In this document: piece by piece, positions 7,593 through 16,850 of the stretch
Layout of the letters: each line of letters begins with the position of its first letter
Numbering within the stretch: position 1 is the first letter of the stretch
Source of the DNA: Halorubrum aethiopicum
GTDB taxonomy: Archaea > Halobacteriota > Halobacteria > Halobacteriales > Haloferacaceae
Direction of reading: 5' to 3'
Assembly: GCF_001542905.1 (NCBI RefSeq)
Contig: NZ_LOAJ01000001.1
Location: 310,001-374,000, forward strand
Length of the DNA: 64,000 bases
Made by a program: the position numbers and the translations under genes
The notes under the pieces: generated by a model
What the model was told of the DNA's origin: nothing
Database searches by the model: none
The model's input: only the letters and a program-made list of their open reading frames with translations

Positions 7593-9829
7593 TGGACTCC
7601 CACCGCGCGGCGTTCGTCGCGGAGGCCGAAGAGGGGATCACGGACCTCAACAACGCGCTTCTCGCGCTCGAGGCGGACCCCGGGGACGACGCGGCGATGG
7701 ACGACGTGTTCCGGGTCGCACACACCCTGAAGGGCAACGCCGCCGCGATGGGGTACGAGGACGTCTCCTCGTTCGGCCACGCCCTCGAGGACCTCCTCGA
7801 CGCGGTCCGCGGCGGCGACCGGGAGGTCACGCCCGAACTCATGGACCTGCTATTCGAGGGGGTCGACACCGTCGAGGCCATGGTCGCGGAGATCGAGGAG
7901 ACCGGCGAGGTGTCGACGGACCCCTCCGACCTCGAATCCCGACTCCGGGCGGTCGAGGAGCACGGAACCGTCGATCCCGACGCCGACGGGGACGAAGACG
8001 TCAGCGAGGACGACGAGGTCGAAATCGGCGAGAGCGACGGAACGGGCGGCAGCGCGGTCGACGCCGACGAGCTCGATGACGAAGCCGACGACGAGGACGC
8101 GGAGGCCGAGGTCGACGTGCCCGAACCGCCTGCCGGAGCGGCCGACTTCGAAGACGCGGCGTACGCCGAGGTGACCGTGGGCGAGACCGCGATGCCGGGC
8201 GTCGACGCGGCGCTCGCCCTCCGGGCGCTCGAGGAGAACTTCGACGAGTACGCCACCCGGCCGGCCGCGGAGGCGCTGGAGGACGGCGAGTACGACGGGA
8301 CCTTCGACGCCTTCGTCGCCGACGCCGATCCGGCGGTCGTCGCGGAGGGACTCGAGGCGCTCACGCAGGTCGCGGGGGTGCGGACCGCGCTCGCGGGCGG
8401 CGATTCCGGATCGGAACGGGGCGGTGGAGCCGATCCGGACATCGCCGAGGAGGACTCCGACGACGGCGAGGTCGCAGGCGACGACGGCGAGGTCGCAGAC
8501 GACGCCGAAGACGTCCCCGAGATCGACGACGGCGACGGTGACGCCAATACCGACGACACCGAGGCCGATCCGGATGACGACGGATCGAAGTCATCGGGAT
8601 CGGTCGACCGCGAGGAGATCAAGTCGATCCGGGTCGACGTCGACCAGGTCGACGAGCTGTACGGGTTGGTCGAGCAGCTCGTGACGAGCCGGATCAAGCT
8701 CCGCCGGGAGCTCGAGGGAACCGGGACGGAGCCCGACACGCTCGACGAGCTCGACAAGCTCGCCTCCAGCCTCCAGGACACCGCGATGGACATGCGGCTC
8801 ATCCCGTTCTCGCAGGTGTCCGACTCGTTCCCGCGGCTGGTCCGGGACATCGCCCGCGACCTCGACAAGCGCGTTACCTTCGACATCGAGGGCGACGACG
8901 TCGAGCTCGACCGGACGATCCTCACGGAGATGCGCGATCCGCTCGTCCACGTGTTGCGGAACGCGGTCGACCACGGGATCGAGTCCGCCGAGGAGCGCGA
9001 GGCCGCCGGAAAGGATCCCGTCGGGCGGGTGAAACTCACGGCGGAGCGCGAGCGCGACCACGTCGTCATCGAGGTCGCCGACGACGGCGCGGGCCTCGAC
9101 GCCGACCGCCTCCGCGAGAAGGCGGTCGCGGAGGGCGTCGAGGACCGCGAGACCGTCGAGGCGATGACCGACGGGGAGGCCTACGACCTGGTCTTCCATC
9201 CGGGCTTTTCGACCGCCGAGGAGGTCACCGACGTCTCCGGCCGCGGCGTCGGCATGGACGTGGTGCGGACGACCGCCCGCGACCTCGACGGCTCCGTCTC
9301 GGTCGACAGCGAGCCGGGCGAGGGGACGACGGTGCGGTTCCGGCTCCCGGTCACCGTCGCCATCGTGAAGGTGATGTTCGTCGACGTGAACGGGACGGAG
9401 TACGGGATCCCGATAAAATCGATCGCGGAGGTGTCGCGCGCCGACGGCGTCGAGACGGTCCACGGCGACGAGGTGGTCCGCCACGAGGAGGACCTCTACT
9501 CGGTGATACGGCTCGAGGAACGGCTCGACGCCGCCGGACCGGGATCCGGAGCGGTCGACGACGCGGCCGCCGCGACCGACGGCGGCTCCGTCGGCGTCGG
9601 GGGCGATCCCGATCCGACCGCCTCCGACGCCGCGGCCGGCGAGGGGATGCTCGTCCGGATCCGCGAGGGGACCCGGAAGGTCGCGCTCCACTGCGACGGC
9701 GTGTTGGACCAGGAGGAGGTGGTCGTGAAGCCGCTCGACGGCCCGCTGTCGGGAACGCCCGGGCTCAGCGGAACGGCCGTGCTCGGCGACGGCGACGTCG
9801 TGGCCGTCCTCGACGTGGTGAGCCTATGA
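7592..9829 (+). CDS. cheA: Chemotaxis histidine kinase CheA
   Basis: 745 residues. P1: phosphorylated His44 in VAHTLKGNAAAMGY. Then an acidic linker (about 125-165), a P2-like alpha/beta domain (about 170-265), and a second very acidic linker of Asp/Glu repeats (about 270-340). P3 dimerisation helices: VDELYGLVEQLVTSR. P4 kinase: N box HVLRNAVDHGIE, G1 VADDGAGLD, G2 GRGVGMDVVR. P5 CheW-like domain at the end (about 590-745) with a low-complexity insertion. It autophosphorylates on His and passes phosphate to CheB and to a CheY not present in this window. Overlaps cheR by four bases (ATGA). Confidence 0.95.
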   Translation: MDSHRAAFVAEAEEGITDLNNALLALEADPGDDAAMDDVFRVAHTLKGNAAAMGYEDVSSFGHALEDLLDAVRGGDREVTPELMDLLFEGVDTVEAMVAEIEETGEVSTDPSDLESRLRAVEEHGTVDPDADGDEDVSEDDEVEIGESDGTGGSAVDADELDDEADDEDAEAEVDVPEPPAGAADFEDAAYAEVTVGETAMPGVDAALALRALEENFDEYATRPAAEALEDGEYDGTFDAFVADADPAVVAEGLEALTQVAGVRTALAGGDSGSERGGGADPDIAEEDSDDGEVAGDDGEVADDAEDVPEIDDGDGDANTDDTEADPDDDGSKSSGSVDREEIKSIRVDVDQVDELYGLVEQLVTSRIKLRRELEGTGTEPDTLDELDKLASSLQDTAMDMRLIPFSQVSDSFPRLVRDIARDLDKRVTFDIEGDDVELDRTILTEMRDPLVHVLRNAVDHGIESAEEREAAGKDPVGRVKLTAERERDHVVIEVADDGAGLDADRLREKAVAEGVEDRETVEAMTDGEAYDLVFHPGFSTAEEVTDVSGRGVGMDVVRTTARDLDGSVSVDSEPGEGTTVRFRLPVTVAIVKVMFVDVNGTEYGIPIKSIAEVSRADGVETVHGDEVVRHEEDLYSVIRLEERLDAAGPGSGAVDDAAAATDGGSVGVGGDPDPTASDAAAGEGMLVRIREGTRKVALHCDGVLDQEEVVVKPLDGPLSGTPGLSGTAVLGDGDVVAVLDVVSL

Positions 9830-10629
9830 CCGGCGGGAGCGCCTTCGAGGGTGTTCTCGAGCAGATCGACGACTCGGTGCCGTTCGAACCCGGCTACTAC
9901 AACGAGTCGTACCTCGACAGGCGGATCACCGCACGGATGCGACGGCGCGGGACGGAGTCACACCGCGAGTACCGCCGGCTGCTTCGCGAGGAGGACGCCG
10001 AGCGCGAGGCGCTCATGGACGCGCTCACGATCAACGTGACGGAGTTCTTCCGGAACGGGGAGATGTGGGCGGTCCTCCGGGACGTGTTGCGCGACCTCAC
10101 CGACGAGCAGCGCCGGGTCCGCGTCTGGTCCGCGCCGTGTGCGGACGGCCGGGAGGCGTACTCGCTCGCGATGCTCGCGTGCGACGACGGCGCCATCGAC
10201 GAGTCGCGCCTGGAGGTGCTCGGCTCGGACATCAGCGAGGAGGCGCTCGATCACGCCCGCGAGGGCGTGTACCACACGACGCGGACGACGGACATCGCCG
10301 AGGAACTCTCGCCGCTCTCGGAGCCGGACCGCTACGTCGACCGCGAGGGCGACGCGTTCCGCGTCCGCGACGCGCCGAGACGGCTCGTGACGTTCGACAC
10401 CCACGACCTGATCAGCGACGGGTCGCGGGGGCCCTTCGACGTGGTGTTGTGCCGGAACCTCCTCATCTACATCGACGCGGACCACAAGGGGTCGCTCTTC
10501 GACACGCTCGAGGCGTCGCTCGCGGACGGCGGCGTGCTCGTCGTCGGGATGACGGAGAGCGTCCCGCCGGACCGCAACGACGGGTACGAAGCGATCGACA
10601 AGCGTCGACGGGTGTTCCGGAGGCGCTGA
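9826..10629 (+). CDS. cheR: Chemoreceptor methyltransferase CheR
   Basis: 267 residues. The N-terminal helical domain (about 1-75) contains YLDRRITARMRRRG; the SAM-dependent methyltransferase fold follows, with the CheR signatures INVTEFFRN and VWSAPCADGREAYSLAML, and later FDVVLCRNLLIYI. It methylates glutamates on transducers, opposing CheB. The start overlaps the cheA stop (ATGA) and the stop shares an A with the next start, so expression is coupled through the operon. Confidence 0.95.
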   Translation: MTGGSAFEGVLEQIDDSVPFEPGYYNESYLDRRITARMRRRGTESHREYRRLLREEDAEREALMDALTINVTEFFRNGEMWAVLRDVLRDLTDEQRRVRVWSAPCADGREAYSLAMLACDDGAIDESRLEVLGSDISEEALDHAREGVYHTTRTTDIAEELSPLSEPDRYVDREGDAFRVRDAPRRLVTFDTHDLISDGSRGPFDVVLCRNLLIYIDADHKGSLFDTLEASLADGGVLVVGMTESVPPDRNDGYEAIDKRRRVFRRR

Positions 10630-11837
10630 TGTCGCTGTACCAGCACGCTCGCGAGGGGAACGTCGATCGACTCAGAGACGCGCTGGCGAGCGACAGCACC
10701 GCGGTCCGGAAGCGTGCGGTCGAGCTCCTCGGCGAGCTCGCCGACGAGGACGACCAGGCGACGATAGACGGACTTCTGCGCGCGGCGACGGTCGACGAGG
10801 ACGCCGGGGTCCGCGGGGCCGCCGTCGACGCCCTCGACGAGGTCGGACAGGAGGCGCTCGAACAGCTCCTGTCGGAGCTCACGGGCGGGAGCGGGTCGGA
10901 GGCCGAGTGGGTCACCGCCCGGAAGTTCGCCCGCGCGCTCGAGGCGGACCGCGCCGAGCTTCGGATCGCGGCCGCGAACGCGCTCGCCCGTCTCGACGAG
11001 CCGAGCGCGCTCCCCGCCGTCGTCGGTGCTCTGTCGGATCCGGACCCACGGGTGCGGCTCCGTGCGTGTCACGCGTGCGGGACGTTCGCCGACTCGAGAG
11101 CGGTTCCCGGGCTGATCGAACGCCTCGACGACGAACCACGGGTTCGGCGGGCCGCCGCGAACGCGCTGGGGGCCGTCGGAACCGACCGCGCGCTCGATCC
11201 GCTCGTCGACCTGCTCGAGGATCCCGACGAGTCGCTCCGGCGCATCGCCGCGGGCGCGCTCGGGAACGCGAGCAACCCGAAGCCGGTGGAGCCGCTCGCG
11301 CGCGCGCTCGGAGACGAGAGCGCGATCGTCAGGAACGCGGCGGTGTACTCGGTCATCGAACTGCTCTCGAACGTGCCGACCGAACACAGCCACGCGGTTC
11401 GCGATCGGGTCGTCTCCGAGCTGAAGGCGGCCGACGACGAGACGGTCGTCGAGCCCCTCGTCGAGATCCTCACCGAGGGCAAACAGAGCCGACAGCGCCG
11501 GAACGCGGCGTGGATCCTCGGGCGCGTCGCCGATTCCGACTCCGAGGCGGCCGTCGAGGCGCTCGCGGCCGCCCTCGACGACGACGACGCACAGACCGCC
11601 CAGTTCGCGGCGACGAGCCTCACGAACCTCGGCGGGCCGGTCGTCGAGGACCGGCTGCTCGACCGACTCGGCACCGAGCGTCCCGACGACGTCCGCGCGA
11701 AGGCGGTGTTCGTGCTCGGCCAGGTCGGCGGACAGGAGACGCTGAATCGACTGGAGGAACTGACGGACGACGAGAGCTCCGCGGTCCGGAAACGCGTGTT
11801 CTCGGCGGTCTCGAAGCTCCGGGCGGGGGGAGCCTAA
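10629..11837 (+). CDS. HEAT/PBS-repeat taxis protein
   Basis: 402 residues made almost wholly of HEAT-like repeats of about 30 residues with the pattern DPDPRVRLRAC, EPRVRRAAANALGAVG, DESLRRIAAGALGNA. The fold is an alpha solenoid for protein-protein contacts. In Halobacterium salinarum a HEAT-like protein encoded next to the CheF genes was shown to bind Che proteins and to matter for taxis; the position between cheR and cheF here supports the same role. No enzymatic motif. It overlaps cheR by one base and abuts cheF with no gap. Confidence 0.85.
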   Translation: MSLYQHAREGNVDRLRDALASDSTAVRKRAVELLGELADEDDQATIDGLLRAATVDEDAGVRGAAVDALDEVGQEALEQLLSELTGGSGSEAEWVTARKFARALEADRAELRIAAANALARLDEPSALPAVVGALSDPDPRVRLRACHACGTFADSRAVPGLIERLDDEPRVRRAAANALGAVGTDRALDPLVDLLEDPDESLRRIAAGALGNASNPKPVEPLARALGDESAIVRNAAVYSVIELLSNVPTEHSHAVRDRVVSELKAADDETVVEPLVEILTEGKQSRQRRNAAWILGRVADSDSEAAVEALAAALDDDDAQTAQFAATSLTNLGGPVVEDRLLDRLGTERPDDVRAKAVFVLGQVGGQETLNRLEELTDDESSAVRKRVFSAVSKLRAGGA

Positions 11838-12710
11838 ATGCCGACCGGCGACGGCGAGTACAAGATCACGGACACCCAGGCGCGGTTCGCGGTCGCCGTC
11901 CGCGAGGGGAGAGCCATCAACGACGTCTCCTGGACGCCGGGGCGAGTCCTGTTGTCGAACCGGCGGCTGATACTCGCGAGTAACGACGGGAAACGCACGG
12001 TTCCGCTCTCGCGACTCGAGCGACTCGGCGGCCGTCACGACGCCAACCAGTCGATCGCTCGCGTCTCCAACTACGTGAGCTTCGATCTCGGCGAGCAGGT
12101 GCTCTTAGTGGCCGCCGCCGAGCACGAGTCGTTCGAGCGAGACGTCTACCGGGCGCTGCTCGACCAGCGGACGCTGATGGCGAAACACCCGGCCGTCGAG
12201 GGCGGCGTCGTCCAGGACACCGGCTGGGAGCAGGCCCGCGTGAAGATCGACGAGAACGGCCTCGGGGCGGCGCTCGAGGGAGGCGCGTTCGTGGAGTTCG
12301 ACCTCGACGACATCAGCGGGCTCGACGCCGCGAGACGAACCGTCGACGGCGAGAAGAAGCCCGTGATCGAGGTGTCACACACGGACGACGCGGACACGAG
12401 CATCGAGACGCACCTCGCCGGGACGCCACGGCGGATGCGGTTCGTCGAGTCGTGGCTCCGGAAGGGAGAGGAGCGGAGCTCGACGAACGTCGACCTCTCC
12501 AGTCGGGATCGGGAGGTGTTGATGGCGCTGTACTCGGGCGTCTCGCCGTTCGAGATCCCCGCGTTCCTGGGCAGCGACGTCGACGAGGTCGAGGAGACGT
12601 TCGAGCGGCTGATCGAACTGGAGGTCGTCGAGGAGGTGCGGGTTCGCCGCGAGGTGGCGCTCAACTCACGCGGACGCAACATCGCCAGCGAGGCGATGAA
12701 CGAGCAGTGA
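11838..12710 (+). CDS. cheF: Archaellum-Che adaptor CheF (DUF439)
   Basis: 290 residues. CheF links phosphorylated CheY to the archaellum motor and is specific to archaea. The PH-like N-terminal half (GRVLLSNRRLILASNDGKRTVPLSRLERLGG) and the C-terminal winged-helix-like region (DREVLMALYSGVSPFEIPAFLG, EETFERLIELEVV) match the DUF439 family. The ATG directly follows the stop of the HEAT-repeat gene. Last gene of the operon; 239 bases follow without a recognisable gene. The archaellum genes themselves are outside the window. Confidence 0.88.
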   Translation: MPTGDGEYKITDTQARFAVAVREGRAINDVSWTPGRVLLSNRRLILASNDGKRTVPLSRLERLGGRHDANQSIARVSNYVSFDLGEQVLLVAAAEHESFERDVYRALLDQRTLMAKHPAVEGGVVQDTGWEQARVKIDENGLGAALEGGAFVEFDLDDISGLDAARRTVDGEKKPVIEVSHTDDADTSIETHLAGTPRRMRFVESWLRKGEERSSTNVDLSSRDREVLMALYSGVSPFEIPAFLGSDVDEVEETFERLIELEVVEEVRVRREVALNSRGRNIASEAMNEQ

Positions 12711-12920
12711 GGTCGGATCCGGCGACGACACACGATCGGGTCCTGCCGGTCGACGGCGGATCGGTGGGCGAACGGCCGGCGACGACGATCCCGGCCGAGT
12801 CGCCGGACGACCGCCTCGCCCGGACCGGGTCCACGATCACTTCACGGAGCGGCTGGCCGCGGCATCGGTCTTGAACCGTCGGGTCGTCCGCGAGCCTCCG
12901 CTCGAGGTGGGCGAACCACG

Positions 12921-12926
12921 TTTAAG
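12921..12926 (+). promoter_or_regulatory. TATA box for the pentose bisphosphate genes (HAD phosphatase)
   Basis: tttaag centred 26 bases before the ATG at 12950, which predicts a leaderless transcript. The preceding 210 bases contain no gene that I can support. Confidence 0.6.
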
Positions 12927-12949
12927 TCGCCGTCCCACGAGGAGCGGAC

Positions 12950-13663
12950 ATGGAGTACGAAGCGGTCTGTTTCGATCTCGACGACACGCTGTACCCGTAT
13001 CCGCCGTGTAACGAGGCGGGCAAGCGGGCGGCGCTGTCGGCGTTCCGCGATCGCGGGTACGATCTGGACCGCGCGACGTTCGACGACCTCTACGCAACCG
13101 CCCGTCGGGACGCGAAACGCGAGACGGGCGGCACCGCGGCCTCCCACGAGCGGTTCATCTACTTCAAGCAGGCGTTGCGGATCCACGCGGACGTCCACGA
13201 CGCGGCCGACGCCCACGCGATCGGCGAGGCGTACTGGGACGGATACATCGACGAGATGACACCGTACGACGGCGTCACGGACACGCTCGACGCGATCCGC
13301 GACGCCGGCGTCGCGGTCGGCGTCGTGACGAACCTCACGACGCGGGTCCAACTACGAAAGCTCGCTCGGCTCGGGCTCGACGACCGGGTGGACCGACTCG
13401 TCACCTCGGAGGAGGTCGGCCGCGAGAAGCCGAGCGCGCTCCCCTTTACGACCGCGCTCGCCGGCTTCGACCGTCGGCCGAGCGAGACGCTCATGGTCGG
13501 AGACAACGCCGTCACCGACGTCGAGGGCGGCAACGCCGTCGGGATGGACACCGTCCTGTTCGATCCCCGGGGAGAGGCCCTACCGACCGCCGAACTGACC
13601 GGCGAACGGCGGCCGGACCACCGGATCGAGTCGTTCCCGGCGCTCACGGAGGTGGTGGCGTGA
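12950..13663 (+). CDS. HAD-superfamily phosphatase (probable ribulose-1,5-bisphosphate phosphatase)
   Basis: 237 residues. HAD motif I is [11 protein letters not shown] (nucleophile Asp9, acid Asp11), motif II VVTNLTT, motif III Lys in GREKPSA, motif [14 protein letters not shown] helical cap lies at about 15-90. In the haloarchaeal non-carboxylating pentose bisphosphate pathway a HAD enzyme removes one phosphate from ribulose 1,5-bisphosphate to give ribulose 1-phosphate; the aldolase, isomerase and kinase genes of that pathway follow directly. The HAD call is firm; the substrate is inferred from neighbours. Its stop overlaps the GTG of the next gene. Confidence 0.82.
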   Translation: MEYEAVCFDLDDTLYPYPPCNEAGKRAALSAFRDRGYDLDRATFDDLYATARRDAKRETGGTAASHERFIYFKQALRIHADVHDAADAHAIGEAYWDGYIDEMTPYDGVTDTLDAIRDAGVAVGVVTNLTTRVQLRKLARLGLDDRVDRLVTSEEVGREKPSALPFTTALAGFDRRPSETLMVGDNAVTDVEGGNAVGMDTVLFDPRGEALPTAELTGERRPDHRIESFPALTEVVA

Positions 13664-14319
13664 GCGACGACTCGGCGGACTTTCGTGCGGTCCGCGAGGC
13701 GATCGTGGACTACGCTCCAGCGTTGGCGGAGCTGACGCCCGGTCGAACCGGGAACCTGAGCGTCCGCGACGGCGACGCCTTCGCCGTCACGCCGACCGGG
13801 GTCGCCTACGACGCCTTCGACGCCGCGGACGTGCCCGTCGTCGGTCTCGACGGCGAGCGTCGCGCGGGGCGGATGGCACCGTCGAGCGAGGTGCCGATGC
13901 ATACGGGGATCTACGAGCATGCGCGACCCGGCGCGATCGTCCACACACACTCGCCGTGGGCGACGACACTGGCGACGCTCGGGTTGTCGCTCCCCCCCGT
14001 CCACTACATGATCGTCGCGGTGGGTCGGGAGGTTCCGCTGGCCGACTACGCGCCCTACGGGACCGAGGAGCTCGCCGCCAACGTCGTCGCCGCGATGGCC
14101 GAGGCCGACTCGGACGCCGCGATCCTCGCGAACCACGGGCTGGTGGTGACCGGCCCGGATCTGGAGACCGCGATCGAGAACGCACACCACGTCGAGGACC
14201 TGTGTCGGCTCTACGTGCGCGCCTCGGCGCTCGGCGAGCCGAACCTTCTGACGGACGACCAGCTCGCGACCGTCGAGGAGCGCTTCGAGAGCTACGGCCA
14301 GCAGCCGGATGACGAGTAG
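13660..14319 (+). CDS. Class II aldolase/adducin family protein (probable ribulose-1-phosphate aldolase)
   Basis: 219 residues from a GTG start overlapping the preceding stop (GTGA). Features of the fuculose-phosphate aldolase family: [15 protein letters not shown], the [14 protein letters not shown] loop with the catalytic acid, the zinc site [11 protein letters not shown] (His-x-His), NHGLVVTG and a later His in ENAHHVED. The expected reaction is ribulose 1-phosphate to DHAP and glycolaldehyde, from pathway context; fuculose or rhamnulose phosphate would be the alternative, but no deoxysugar genes are near. Confidence 0.82.
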   Translation: MSDDSADFRAVREAIVDYAPALAELTPGRTGNLSVRDGDAFAVTPTGVAYDAFDAADVPVVGLDGERRAGRMAPSSEVPMHTGIYEHARPGAIVHTHSPWATTLATLGLSLPPVHYMIVAVGREVPLADYAPYGTEELAANVVAAMAEADSDAAILANHGLVVTGPDLETAIENAHHVEDLCRLYVRASALGEPNLLTDDQLATVEERFESYGQQPDDE

Positions 14320-14366
14320 GTAGGGAGGTCGAGAGGGCGGGTGACGCGAGCGCGGCCCGAGCGGGG

Positions 14367-14374
14367 TTTATATC
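14367..14374 (+). promoter_or_regulatory. TATA box before the ribose-1,5-bisphosphate isomerase gene
   Basis: tttatatc is centred about 29 bases before the ATG at 14399, predicting a leaderless message. The isomerase and kinase genes can thus be transcribed separately from the phosphatase/aldolase pair. Confidence 0.65.
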
Positions 14375-14398
14375 CGTCCCGCCGGAAACGGTATCGAC

Positions 14399-15355
14399 AT
14401 GACCGATCACCGACTCGCCCCCGACGTCGAGGAGACCGCGGCGGCGATCGCGTCGATGGAGATCCGCGGCGCGGCGACGATCGCGGCCGGCGCGGCGGAG
14501 GCGCTCGCCACGCAGGCGCGCGAGGCCGACGCCGATTCTCCCGAGGCGTTCCGCGCGTCGATGCGCGCGGCCGCCCGGCGGCTCCGCGAGACGCGCCCGA
14601 CCGCCGTCTCGCTCCCGAACGCGCTCCGGTACGTCCTCCGACGGATGGAGGGGCGGAGCGTGGAGGCGCTGCGGGAGAGCGTGACCGACGCGGTCACGGA
14701 GTTCGTCGCGCAGCTCGACCGCGCCCAGGAGGACCTCGGACAGGTGGGCGCGAACCGCCTCGCCGACGGCGACACCGTGATGACGCACTGCCACTCGACG
14801 GACGCGCTCGCGTGTATCGAGGCGGCCGTCGACCAGGGCAAACACATCGAGGCGATAGTCAAGGAGACGCGCCCGCGAAACCAGGGGCACATCACCGCCG
14901 AACAGCTCCGCGAGGCGGGCGTTCCCGTCACGCTGATCGTCGACTCCGCGGCGCGGCGCTACCTGAACGAGGCGGACCACGTCCTCGTCGGAGCCGACTC
15001 GATCGCCGCCGACGGCGGCGTGATCAACAAGATCGGCACCTCGGGGCTCGCCGTCAACGCCCGCGAGCGCGGCGTGCCGATCATGACCGCCGCACAGACG
15101 ATCAAGCTCCACCCGGAGACGCTGACGGGCCACACCGTGGAGATCGAGATGCGCGCCGAAGACGAGGTGATCGCCCCGGAGACCCGCGAGGAGATCGGCG
15201 ACATCGCGGTCGAGAACCCCGCCTTCGACGTGACGCCGCCGCGGTACATGGACGCGATCGTGACCGAACATGGCCAGTTCCCGCCCGAGAGCATCGTGAC
15301 GCTGATGCGCGAGCTGTTCGGGGAGGGGGCCGCCGAGCCGTGGGCCGAGCCATGA
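14399..15355 (+). CDS. Ribose-1,5-bisphosphate isomerase
   Basis: 318 residues, eIF2B-alpha/methylthioribose-1-P isomerase fold. Diagnostic segments: the N-terminal EIRGAATIAAGAAEAL, the catalytic Cys/His region TVMTHCHSTDALA, VKETRPRNQGHITA, the catalytic Asp loop GADSIAADGGVINKIGT, and NPAFDVTPPRYMDAIVTE. It converts ribose 1,5-bisphosphate to ribulose 1,5-bisphosphate in archaeal nucleoside breakdown. The neighbouring kinase and phosphatase support this over a translation-factor role. No Rubisco gene is in the window. It overlaps the next gene by ATGA. Confidence 0.9.
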   Translation: MTDHRLAPDVEETAAAIASMEIRGAATIAAGAAEALATQAREADADSPEAFRASMRAAARRLRETRPTAVSLPNALRYVLRRMEGRSVEALRESVTDAVTEFVAQLDRAQEDLGQVGANRLADGDTVMTHCHSTDALACIEAAVDQGKHIEAIVKETRPRNQGHITAEQLREAGVPVTLIVDSAARRYLNEADHVLVGADSIAADGGVINKIGTSGLAVNARERGVPIMTAAQTIKLHPETLTGHTVEIEMRAEDEVIAPETREEIGDIAVENPAFDVTPPRYMDAIVTEHGQFPPESIVTLMRELFGEGAAEPWAEP

Positions 15356-16362
15356 GCGACGAGGTCGAACCCACGGTCGATCCGGATCTCGAACCCGAGG
15401 CCGAAACCGGACCGCCGGCGGTGATCTCCGCGGGCCACATCAACTGGGACGTGACGATCCACGTCGACGAGTTGCCCGAACGCGACGGGGAGACGCGGAT
15501 CGAGCGGCTCGAGCAGTCCGGCGGCGGCAGCGCCGCCAACGTCGCGGTCGGCGTCGTCGGCCTCGGCGGCCAGTCGGTCGTCTTCGGCAGCGTCGGCGGC
15601 GACGAGTCCGGCGCGCTCGCCCTCCGAGAGCTCGCGAGCGCGGGCGTCGACCCCGGCCACGTCCTCGTCGACGCCGACGCGCCGACCTCGGTCACCTACG
15701 TGATCGTCGACGGGAACGGCGAGCTGTTGATGCTCGCCAACGAGGGCGCGAACGAGTCGTTCTCGGCGGGCGACCTCGACCGGGAGACGCTCGCGGCCGC
15801 CGACCACCTCCACCTGACCGGCCAGAAGCCGGAGACCGCGGCCGCGCTGGCGACGACCGCGGCCGAACTCGGGCCGACCCGGAGCTTCGACCCCGGCCGC
15901 CGGGTGACCGACCGCGGGTACGACGCCGCGCTCCACGCCGCGGACCTGATCTTCGTGAACGACCGCGAGGCGGACGCGCTGGCTGACGCGACCGACATCG
16001 ACCCGCGAGCGCCGGACGACCGGGTCGTGGCGGTCAAACACGGTGGCGACGGCGCGACCGTCCACACCCCCCACGGCGACGTCTCGCATCCGGGGTTCGA
16101 CGTCGACGCGGTCGACACCGCGGGCGCGGGCGACGCGTTCGCCGCGGGCTTTCTCGGCGCGGCGCTCAGAGAGCCGGCGATCGCGGACGGCGGCTTCACG
16201 CACGACCCGCGCGAGTACCAGGTTCCCCTGCTCGTCGCCAACGCCTGCGGCGCGATCGCGGCCGGAACCGTCACCGCCCGCGCGGACCTCTCGTGGGACC
16301 GGGTCCGATCGATCATGGGCGAGTCGCCGGAGGCGGACCTGCTGATCGAGATCCGCGCGTAG
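15352..16362 (+). CDS. PfkB-family sugar kinase (probable ribose-1-phosphate kinase)
   Basis: 336 residues. An acidic leader of about 20 residues is followed by VISAGHINWDVTIHVDELP, the substrate loop SGGGSAANVAVGVVGLGG and the catalytic anion-hole motif VDTAGAGDAFAAGF. The bipartite PfkB signatures are complete. In haloarchaea an ADP- or ATP-dependent PfkB kinase makes ribose 1,5-bisphosphate from ribose 1-phosphate; coupling to the isomerase gene by ATGA overlap makes this the favoured substrate, but ribokinase or another sugar kinase cannot be excluded. Confidence 0.82.
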   Translation: MSDEVEPTVDPDLEPEAETGPPAVISAGHINWDVTIHVDELPERDGETRIERLEQSGGGSAANVAVGVVGLGGQSVVFGSVGGDESGALALRELASAGVDPGHVLVDADAPTSVTYVIVDGNGELLMLANEGANESFSAGDLDRETLAAADHLHLTGQKPETAAALATTAAELGPTRSFDPGRRVTDRGYDAALHAADLIFVNDREADALADATDIDPRAPDDRVVAVKHGGDGATVHTPHGDVSHPGFDVDAVDTAGAGDAFAAGFLGAALREPAIADGGFTHDPREYQVPLLVANACGAIAAGTVTARADLSWDRVRSIMGESPEADLLIEIRA

Positions 16363-16381
16363 TCCGACCGCGGAGCGAGCC

Positions 16382-16687
16382 CTATTCGCCCGAGCCGGCC
16401 CCGCCGGTCGTCTCGATCCGCTCCTCGTACTTCTCGAGGGCGACCGCCAGCGCTTCCCCGGCGTCGACGTCGGCCGCCTCGGCGACCGCGAGCAGCGCGA
16501 ACAGGCAGTCGCCGACCTCGTCGGTCGCGATCTCCGCGGCTTCGGGGGCCGACCCGTAGCCGGTCGAGGTCGTCACCTCCTTCGCGACCTCGCCGACCTC
16601 GCTCTCGAGGTCGAGCACGCGGTACGCGAGGTCGGCCTCCAGCCCGTGCTCGTCGACGAACGCCGAAACGCGGTCCTGCGCGTCCAT
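16382..16687 (-). CDS. MazG-like nucleotide pyrophosphohydrolase
   Basis: 101 residues, the length of a single MazG domain. The metal-binding pattern is visible: LDLESEVGEVAKEV (E-x-x-E) and IATDEVGDCLFALL (E-x-x-D). Such enzymes hydrolyse non-canonical or excess NTPs to NMP and pyrophosphate. The ATG at 16687 is preferred over an Arg-rich upstream extension. Convergent with the PfkB gene; only 19 bases separate the stops. Confidence 0.85.
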   Translation of the reverse strand: MDAQDRVSAFVDEHGLEADLAYRVLDLESEVGEVAKEVTTSTGYGSAPEAAEIATDEVGDCLFALLAVAEAADVDAGEALAVALEKYEERIETTGGAGSGE

Positions 16688-16850
16688 GGCGGCCGGATCG
16701 GCCGGGGGGCGTATAGACGCACCGAAGGTCGGTCGCGCTCGTCGCCGTCGACGGGGGCGGAGGGGTCGAGCGGCGGCGAGGACCGCCACCGCCGACGGCG
16801 AGGACGGCCGGTCACGCAACCCCTAAGGCCGTAACGCGCCGACGGATCCC

